DNA of 38,112 nucleotides from an uncultured Lachnospiraceae bacterium. GTDB taxonomy: Bacteria > Bacillota > Clostridia > Lachnospirales > Lachnospiraceae. Positions 32,775-38,112 of the stretch are shown piece after piece. The translations under genes were made by a program, and so were the position numbers. The DNA lies in assembly GCA_910585995.1 (NCBI GenBank), contig CAJUGG010000027.1, positions 1-38,112 on the forward strand, read 5' to 3'. The notes below the pieces were generated by a model. The model ran no database searches, was not told the DNA's origin, and was given only the letters and a program-made list of their open reading frames with translations. The number at the start of each line of letters is the position of its first letter. Position 1 is the first letter of the stretch.

Positions 32775-34382
32775 ATGAATCGATGGCAAGAAGAGTATGA
32801 ACACTTTGTCAAGGACTGCGAGCAGGCAGTCTCCATAAGTCATGCGAATCTGCGTAAACTTATGACCGATAATCAGGATACCGACTATGGAAGACGCTTT
32901 CAATTTGACCAAATCAAAGATCCTATCTCCTATCAGCAAAAAGTCCCGCTCTCTGATTATGCCGACTATCAGGAGGCAATCGCCCGGATGGAACAGGGAG
33001 AGACACAGGTGCTGACTGCCTATCAGGTCAAACATTTTATCCTGTCTTCCGGAAGCACCGGACAGCAGAAGCGGATTCCGCTGACAAAAGAAGCGTTAAA
33101 ACGATGTATCGATCCCATCTATTATGCAGCGTATGCCTGTGTGCCGGAGATCGAGAAAGAAAACGGACGTTTTCTGCATATGAGCGTCTTTCGGATGGAG
33201 CCTCCCAAAGAAGAGAGGTATACGATCTTATCTGCGGCTTATTTTCGAGAACTCTACGATCAGGGCACCTTTTCTCTAAAGGAGCGTTATGCTGGAGGAG
33301 AGGCATTGTTATTTTCCAAAGGCATTGGAAACGTTCCCTATGTCAAGCTCTGGATTGCATTGTCCACGCCGGATCTCAGAGGAATCCAGGCATTTTTTCT
33401 CTATGATATTTTATTGTTTCTCAGGTACTTTGAAGAACACTGGAGAGAGGTGCTGCATGATCTTTGTATCCGGCAGATCCCCAAAGAGCTGCCTCTGTCT
33501 GACGAAGTGAGACAGGCGCTGTTAGCCCTTCCTGTATTAGAGGCAGACTGGGTCTTGCAGATACAGACCGAGTGCGAAAGAGGATTTGAGAATATCCTTC
33601 CCCGACTGTGGCAGCAGTTTCGCTGTATCAGCGGTGTGGGCGGAAGCACTTTTTCTGCGCAGGAACCTATGCTTCGCAGTTATCTAGGCCATATTCCGAT
33701 TCACTATTTTACCTATGCGGCCTCGGAATGTATGATTGCCATTACCGCTGAGATGGAGAGTACGCAAAATGTGCTGATGCCCCGCAGCGGGTTTTTTGAA
33801 TTTATTCCTTATGGAAGAGACAGTGACAACGCCCCCAGGCGTATCGAGGAACTAGAAGTGGGTACATACTATGAGGTGCTGGTGACTAATTTTTCCGGTC
33901 TCTATCGCTATCGGCTGAATGATGTGATCAAAGTGACAGGATTTTGCGGGCAGGCGCCGGTCTTTGAGATCTGTTTTCGGAAAAATCAAGCGATCAATAT
34001 CGCCGGAGAGAAGATGGATCTTGGAACCCTCTCCAAAGCGGTGGATCTGTTGGCACAGAGGAAGGGAATCAAGATCTTAGAGTACAGTGTCTATGATGAA
34101 AAAGCACTGCTTCCCGGCCGTTATCAGTGCTTTATCGAGACTTTAGAAGAGATGACGGAAGAATTGAGCCTGGAATTTGACCATATTTTAACAAAGTTAA
34201 ATGAGGACTATCAGGATCTTCGCGGCCTGGGCCTGATCGGGGCGCCTGTGGTCAGCCAAGTAGCTGCAGGGACACATCTTCAGTGCAAAGAGCGTTTTAT
34301 GGCGAGACAGTCCCATCAAAAACCGCTTCAATATCTGTCCGATCCGCAGATTGTGGCCTATATGAAAGAAAGGGTGCTTTAA
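32775..34382 (+). CDS. GH3-family acyl-adenylate amidosynthetase-like protein
   Basis: This 535-residue protein has the architecture of the GH3 family, best known from plant hormone conjugation: an acid is adenylated and then joined to an amino acid or other amine. The ATP motif SSGSTG is at 91-96, the second motif is Y-A-A-S-E in FTYAASECMIAI (about 315), and the third is YRYRLNDVIKVTGF (about 378-391). The short C-terminal cap domain follows. Bacterial members are found in many operons with unknown substrates. The gene is tightly spaced to the regulator and to the MATE gene (3 bases between), so it belongs to this transcript. Its role beside an injection system is unexplained. Confidence 0.85.
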   Translation: MNRWQEEYEHFVKDCEQAVSISHANLRKLMTDNQDTDYGRRFQFDQIKDPISYQQKVPLSDYADYQEAIARMEQGETQVLTAYQVKHFILSSGSTGQQKRIPLTKEALKRCIDPIYYAAYACVPEIEKENGRFLHMSVFRMEPPKEERYTILSAAYFRELYDQGTFSLKERYAGGEALLFSKGIGNVPYVKLWIALSTPDLRGIQAFFLYDILLFLRYFEEHWREVLHDLCIRQIPKELPLSDEVRQALLALPVLEADWVLQIQTECERGFENILPRLWQQFRCISGVGGSTFSAQEPMLRSYLGHIPIHYFTYAASECMIAITAEMESTQNVLMPRSGFFEFIPYGRDSDNAPRRIEELEVGTYYEVLVTNFSGLYRYRLNDVIKVTGFCGQAPVFEICFRKNQAINIAGEKMDLGTLSKAVDLLAQRKGIKILEYSVYDEKALLPGRYQCFIETLEEMTEELSLEFDHILTKLNEDYQDLRGLGLIGAPVVSQVAAGTHLQCKERFMARQSHQKPLQYLSDPQIVAYMKERVL

Positions 34383-34385
34383 CAT

Positions 34386-36092
34386 ATGTATTCCGATCAA
34401 AAACTGCTGGCCAGAGTGTATTACAAGGCACTCTTTCCCAATATGATCGCGATCTTGGGAGGGACGATCAATGTCCTCTTTGACGGGATCTTAGTGGGAC
34501 AGAAGATGGGCGAACTGGGAATCGCCAGTGTCAACCAGAGTCTGGCCGTCTATCTGTTGCTCTGTATGGTGGGGTCTTTAATCGCATCCGGAACGTTTGC
34601 AGAATCCGCAACCGCGCTGGGTGCCAACCAGGCAGAGAGAGGAGAACGCTATTATTGTTTGGCCATAGAACTGAGTGTGGCGGTAGGGGTCCTGCTCTGT
34701 ATCACCGGATATCTGTTGTCAGAACCCATCGCCAGAGGGCTTGGCTCTTATGATTCCTGGCAGATGGTTAAGACCTATATCCAGATCACCTTTTTAGGGG
34801 GCGTGTTTAAGCTCCTGCTCTATGTGCCTTTTTTCTATCTTCGCCTAGAAGGCAGAACCAGCCAGTCGGCATTTGCCATGATGGTGATGACCGTCTTAAA
34901 TATCGCGCTGGACTATCTGTTTTTGTTTGTATTTGACCTTGGTATCGGCGGAGCGGCGTGGGCCAGTGTGCTGGCGACGATGGTCGCTTGCGGGATCAGT
35001 TTTTATGATCTGATTACTTCCAAAGATGGTTTTCGGTTTCATCTGGTGCGGCCAACGAAGGCGGAGCTTGTGAAGATAATCACAAACGGCAGCCCCATGG
35101 CGGCGAATAACCTATGCTCTGCGCTTCGGATCGTGCTGCTCAATGGGATTATGAATCTGGTGGGCGGCAGCAGTATGGTGGCCGTGTTTGCCATAACAAA
35201 CAGTCTGAATGAGTTTTCTATCTGTATCCAGAATGGGGTTCCACAAGCTGGTTCAGCTATGTTGGGTATCTATCAGGGCGAACAGGACCCGTTGTCCGTG
35301 AAGAAACTTCTAAAGCTTCAGCTTGGCTTTGGGATCTTGCTGTCTTTGATGTTTGCGTTATTCTTAGTGTTTTCCGGGAACTGGATCGGCCTGTGGTTCG
35401 GCAGCAGGATGCCCCTTGGATTCGCCGTATCCTGCCTGGCTGTGGGCGTGGTCTTTGGCACCTGCAACAGTATTATGACGTATTATTACTATGCCATCAT
35501 GCAGGCGGGCATGGCCAATCTGATCACGGTGCTTCGGGTCCTTGTGGTTACGGTCACTTTGGCATGGTTTTTACGCCCCTTAGAAGACCATATCTGGATC
35601 TTTTATTGGTTGTCCGAGATCGTGACGGCTCTGATCTGGATGAGTGTGGGGCTTGTCTGGGCAAAGGTCAGGATGGGAAAGATCAGTCTGTATCTGCTGG
35701 ACGAGACTGCTTTTTTAGAAGGAAAATGTATCAATTTTACGGTGGCATGCGATACACAGGCCATCTGTGAGGCCAGCGAAAAGATCCAGGATTTTTGTCA
35801 TTTTAACTCCTTTAGCGAGGAGCAGACGATGACGATCAGTCTGGCTTTGGAAGAGCTGATGGTGATTATCGCAGAAAAATCCATGCATTATCAGGGCACG
35901 ATGGAAGTGAGAATCCTGCGCACAAAAGACGGCGGTATCCTGCGTATACGCTCTGAGGGAAGACGCTACAATTCGCTGGAATACGCAGAAGCAGGGATGG
36001 AGTATCTGGGGGTCAGCATGATCATGAAGATGGCAAAAAAGACAGAATATCAAAATACCCTGGGACTCAATACGCTGATCGTGATGATCTGA
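34386..36092 (+). CDS. MATE-family transporter fused to a degenerate HATPase (kinase-like) domain
   Basis: Residues 1-435 form a MATE-type multidrug/toxin exporter with about 12 membrane helices (for example NMIAILGGTINVLFDGILVG, LDYLFLFVFDLGIGGAAWASV, GNWIGLWFGSRMPLG). Residues about 440-568 are a soluble domain similar in order to the RsbW-like kinase: FTVACDTQAICEASEKIQDFC, SLALEELMVIIAEKS, a G1-like RSEGRRYNS and a G2-like GVSMIMKMAKKTEYQNTLGLNTLIVM. The N-box Asn and the G1 Asp are both missing, so ATP use and kinase activity are doubtful. It may dock the STAS protein at the membrane. The fusion is continuous, with no stop or frame change. Confidence 0.85.
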   Translation: MYSDQKLLARVYYKALFPNMIAILGGTINVLFDGILVGQKMGELGIASVNQSLAVYLLLCMVGSLIASGTFAESATALGANQAERGERYYCLAIELSVAVGVLLCITGYLLSEPIARGLGSYDSWQMVKTYIQITFLGGVFKLLLYVPFFYLRLEGRTSQSAFAMMVMTVLNIALDYLFLFVFDLGIGGAAWASVLATMVACGISFYDLITSKDGFRFHLVRPTKAELVKIITNGSPMAANNLCSALRIVLLNGIMNLVGGSSMVAVFAITNSLNEFSICIQNGVPQAGSAMLGIYQGEQDPLSVKKLLKLQLGFGILLSLMFALFLVFSGNWIGLWFGSRMPLGFAVSCLAVGVVFGTCNSIMTYYYYAIMQAGMANLITVLRVLVVTVTLAWFLRPLEDHIWIFYWLSEIVTALIWMSVGLVWAKVRMGKISLYLLDETAFLEGKCINFTVACDTQAICEASEKIQDFCHFNSFSEEQTMTISLALEELMVIIAEKSMHYQGTMEVRILRTKDGGILRIRSEGRRYNSLEYAEAGMEYLGVSMIMKMAKKTEYQNTLGLNTLIVMI

Positions 36093-36110
36093 CAGGAGGA
36101 TAGAATAAAC

Positions 36111-37799
36111 ATGAAACAACATTCGAGGCTAGTGTTAAAAATCTTGGCAGGATTTGCCATCCTGGCGGTGCTGATCTGTATAGCATGTACCAGCATTGGA
36201 TATCTGCAATATCGAGCCTACATACAAAAACAGTACAATGACACGGCATATCAGATCGCAGAGACTTTCCAGGATTATTTTGAGGAGGAAGAGCTTAGGC
36301 GCTATATCGAGCTGGCAACAAAGTATAAAGAAGGCGCCATTCCTAAAGAGACGCTCCTTAGGGAGATGGAAAATCCACGCTATCAAAAGCTTCAGGAACA
36401 GATGGACAGACTACGGGAACATATGGGAGCCAACGATATCTATCTGGCACAGTTAGACGTTCAGGAACTGTACGACTACTATCTGGAGCAGCTAGACAGC
36501 CCAAGTGCCGTCAGCACAGCCGACTGGAATCCCATGACGTACATTATGGACAGCTATGTCACACCCTATCAGTTCGGAGATATGAGCGGACTCAACCCGG
36601 AATATATTTCAGAAGCTGTGGCACTTGCCAGAAGCGGCGAGCGTTCTGACAGCTATTTTATCTCCAAGAGTACCTATGGCTACAATACTTCTGCCATTCA
36701 TCCCATCGTCCTAGACGGGCAGACAGCAGCAGTAATCGGCGTGGAGATCCCCATGTCGACTCTCCAAAAGGCATTGGGGGAATATGTGTCTCACGCTGTG
36801 TTGAGTATGATGGTGGTGACGCTGTTGTGTCTGGCCGTCTATGTGCATCTGCTGTACCGCTCGATCATCGCCCCCATTAATCTGATCGCCAAGGAGGCCA
36901 GAAGCTTCGTAGAGGAAGAACATCAAGTGTCGACGGAACTTTCCAAGGTCCACACTAAAGACGAGATCCAAACCTTAAGCGAGTCCCTTCTGCAGATGGA
37001 AAAAGACATCAACCTATACATCGACAATCTGACCAAAGTAACCGCAGAAAAAGAGCGGATCGGCGCAGAACTTCATGTGGCAACACAGATCCAGGCCGAT
37101 ATGCTGCCCCGGATCTTCCCTGCCTTCCCAGGGAGAAAAGAGTTTGATATTTTTGCAACAATGAATCCGGCAAAAGAAGTCGGTGGAGACTTTTATGATT
37201 TCTTCTTAACGGACGAAGATCATTTAGCCTTAGTAGTGGCGGATGTCTCTGGCAAAGGAATCCCTGCGGCTTTATTTATGGTGATCTCCAAGACCCTGAT
37301 TAAAAACCAGGCCCAGATGGGCGACCTCCCGCACAAGATCTTAGAAGCGGTCAACAACCAGCTCTGCGAAAATAACGAAGCCGAGATGTTTGTCACCGTC
37401 TGGCTCGGCATCTTAGAACTCTCCACTGGGAAACTGACCGCCGTCAATGCAGGACATGAATATCCCATCCTGAAAAAAGACGGCAAAGACTACGAGATGC
37501 TTGACGACCCGCATGGATTTGTCATGGGCGTGATGCCGGGGATGGAGTACGAATCCTATGAGATCCAGATGCACAAAGGAGACAGCATCTACGTCTACTC
37601 CGACGGCGCACCTGATGCGATCAACCTTTCAGAAGAACAATTTGAACGGGAGCGCCTGTTAGCCTCCCTCAATAAAAAATCCAATGCTGCTCCTCTTCAG
37701 ATCCTGCAGCAAGTAAAAGAAGACATCGATCTGTTCGTAGGCGAAGCCCCGCAGTTTGATGATATTACGATGCTTTGTATGACGTATCAAGGATTATAG
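36111..37799 (+). CDS. Membrane PP2C-type serine phosphatase (RsbU/SpoIIE-like) with extracellular sensor
   Basis: This 562-residue receptor phosphatase has membrane helices at about 8-32 and 229-250. Between them is an extracytoplasmic region of about 195 residues that may sense a signal, and after the second helix a HAMP-like linker and a coiled coil (EKERIGAELHVATQIQADMLPRIFP). The C-terminal PP2C/SpoIIE catalytic domain has the metal-binding aspartates in EVGGDFYDFF (Asp360) and VADVSGKGIPA (Asp378), and a final FDDITMLC motif. It should dephosphorylate the STAS protein and so switch on the client of the kinase. It is the last gene before a strong terminator, in the same direction as the rest. 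Confidence 0.94.
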   Translation: MKQHSRLVLKILAGFAILAVLICIACTSIGYLQYRAYIQKQYNDTAYQIAETFQDYFEEEELRRYIELATKYKEGAIPKETLLREMENPRYQKLQEQMDRLREHMGANDIYLAQLDVQELYDYYLEQLDSPSAVSTADWNPMTYIMDSYVTPYQFGDMSGLNPEYISEAVALARSGERSDSYFISKSTYGYNTSAIHPIVLDGQTAAVIGVEIPMSTLQKALGEYVSHAVLSMMVVTLLCLAVYVHLLYRSIIAPINLIAKEARSFVEEEHQVSTELSKVHTKDEIQTLSESLLQMEKDINLYIDNLTKVTAEKERIGAELHVATQIQADMLPRIFPAFPGRKEFDIFATMNPAKEVGGDFYDFFLTDEDHLALVVADVSGKGIPAALFMVISKTLIKNQAQMGDLPHKILEAVNNQLCENNEAEMFVTVWLGILELSTGKLTAVNAGHEYPILKKDGKDYEMLDDPHGFVMGVMPGMEYESYEIQMHKGDSIYVYSDGAPDAINLSEEQFERERLLASLNKKSNAAPLQILQQVKEDIDLFVGEAPQFDDITMLCMTYQGL

Positions 37800-37811
37800 A
37801 AGAAACGCATA

Positions 37812-37838
37812 AAGGCTGTCCGGTGAGGACAGCCTTTT
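37812..37838 (+). terminator. Intrinsic terminator at end of the CIS locus
   Basis: AAGGCTGTCC (37812-37821) pairs perfectly with GGACAGCCTT (37827-37836) around a GGTGA loop and runs into TTTT. It lies 13 bases after the phosphatase stop and marks the 3' boundary of the locus. Confidence 0.9.
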
Positions 37839-37858
37839 GTGCCAAGGTACTTGGATTA

Positions 37859-38112
37859 TTTCAATCAAAGAGATATAAGAAGAAGCGGATCATTTTTATC
37901 ATCCCATTGCTAAGTGTTCTGGACCAGAATGTGAAAGTCATCCGGGACTATCTGCCAAAGCAGGCAGCAATTCTGGAGCATCATTCCAATGTAGTACAAG
38001 AAAAAAATAATCGGGAAGAAACAGATCCCTTTGAATTTTTGGCCGAAAGCTGGAATTATCCAGTGGTTGTCTCTATTGGATCTATGTCAATACTTTGGAC
38101 AAAAAAAGTCGA
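37859..38112 (+). pseudogene. cas3: Truncated cas3 helicase fragment, 5' end missing, runs off the window
   Basis: An open frame with no start encodes KKKRIIFIIPLLSVLDQNVKVIRDYL, then ILEHHSNVV, and later FLAESWNYPVVVSIG. This is the run of motifs found after the Walker A motif in Cas3 helicase (RIIYVIPYLSILEQN..., LEHHSN, LAENWD.P-I-V). The upstream HD nuclease domain and the TGxGKT motif are absent: the frame upstream of about 37859 bears no resemblance and crosses the terminator. Near the right edge the expected 'T...FNTL' segment reads in another frame (YVNTLD), suggesting a frameshift as well. I take it as a remnant of a CRISPR-Cas type I gene. No CRISPR array is in view. Confidence 0.72.

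Noticed and set aside
37841..38112. CRISPR array next to the cas3 fragment
   Set aside because: No repeated 28-37-base units are present in the remaining 270 bases.

Overview
This window looks like a chromosomal piece of a Gram-positive anaerobe of the Clostridia, most likely Lachnospiraceae. The grounds are strong AGGAGG-type ribosome sites, tightly packed same-strand genes, and protein styles typical of that group; this is an inference, since no rRNA or housekeeping marker is present. Almost all of the window is one locus for a phage-tail-like contractile injection system (CIS, of the Afp/PVC/eCIS kind) plus cargo, loading ATPases and a regulatory module.

Layout. 1-17424 is the injection machine: sheath, tube, a small zinc-ribbon-like assembly protein, a tiny Afp6/DUF6760-like protein with a non-ATG start, a second tube-like protein with a repeated tail, a 934-residue coiled-coil protein (tape-measure candidate), two paralogous tube-baseplate adaptors, a hub and spike split into two genes, gp25, two baseplate-J-like wedge proteins and a tail-protein-I-like wedge protein. 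17439-18963 carries an anti-sigma-factor antagonist (STAS), an orphan FtsE-like ABC ATPase and a serine kinase of the RsbW/SpoIIAB kind. 18908-19384 is a convergent, membrane-anchored SH3b protein with its own promoter. 19588-30356 is the cargo/loading block: a small charged protein, an Afp15-like AAA+ ATPase, a GNAT-like protein, a 948-residue unknown, an ADP-ribosyltransferase toxin and a second Afp15-like ATPase. 30375-37799 is a control and accessory block: a MalT/LuxR-type regulator, a GH3-family acyl-adenylate enzyme, a MATE transporter fused to a degenerate kinase-like ATPase domain, and a membrane PP2C phosphatase, closed by a strong intrinsic terminator. Just after the terminator lies a 5'-truncated cas3 fragment running off the window.

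How it may work together. The machine proteins build a contractile tail that could carry the ADP-ribosyltransferase and perhaps the 948-residue protein, with the two AAA+ proteins acting in loading or assembly. The STAS protein, kinase and phosphatase form a complete partner-switching set, but no sigma factor lies in the window; the set may control an unlinked sigma factor or, more speculatively, the machine itself.

The most unusual feature is not a protein. A roughly 90-100 nt nested-hairpin leader of conserved architecture sits immediately upstream of the sheath gene, the tube gene and the STAS gene. It is in tandem at the first two sites, and its stems are maintained by different base pairs. 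I do not recognise it as a known RNA class.

Not found here: a PAAR tip, a recognisable tail fibre, a tail terminator/cap, a lysis cassette or a sigma factor. Some of these may lie to the left, since the window begins inside the leader RNA of the sheath gene.
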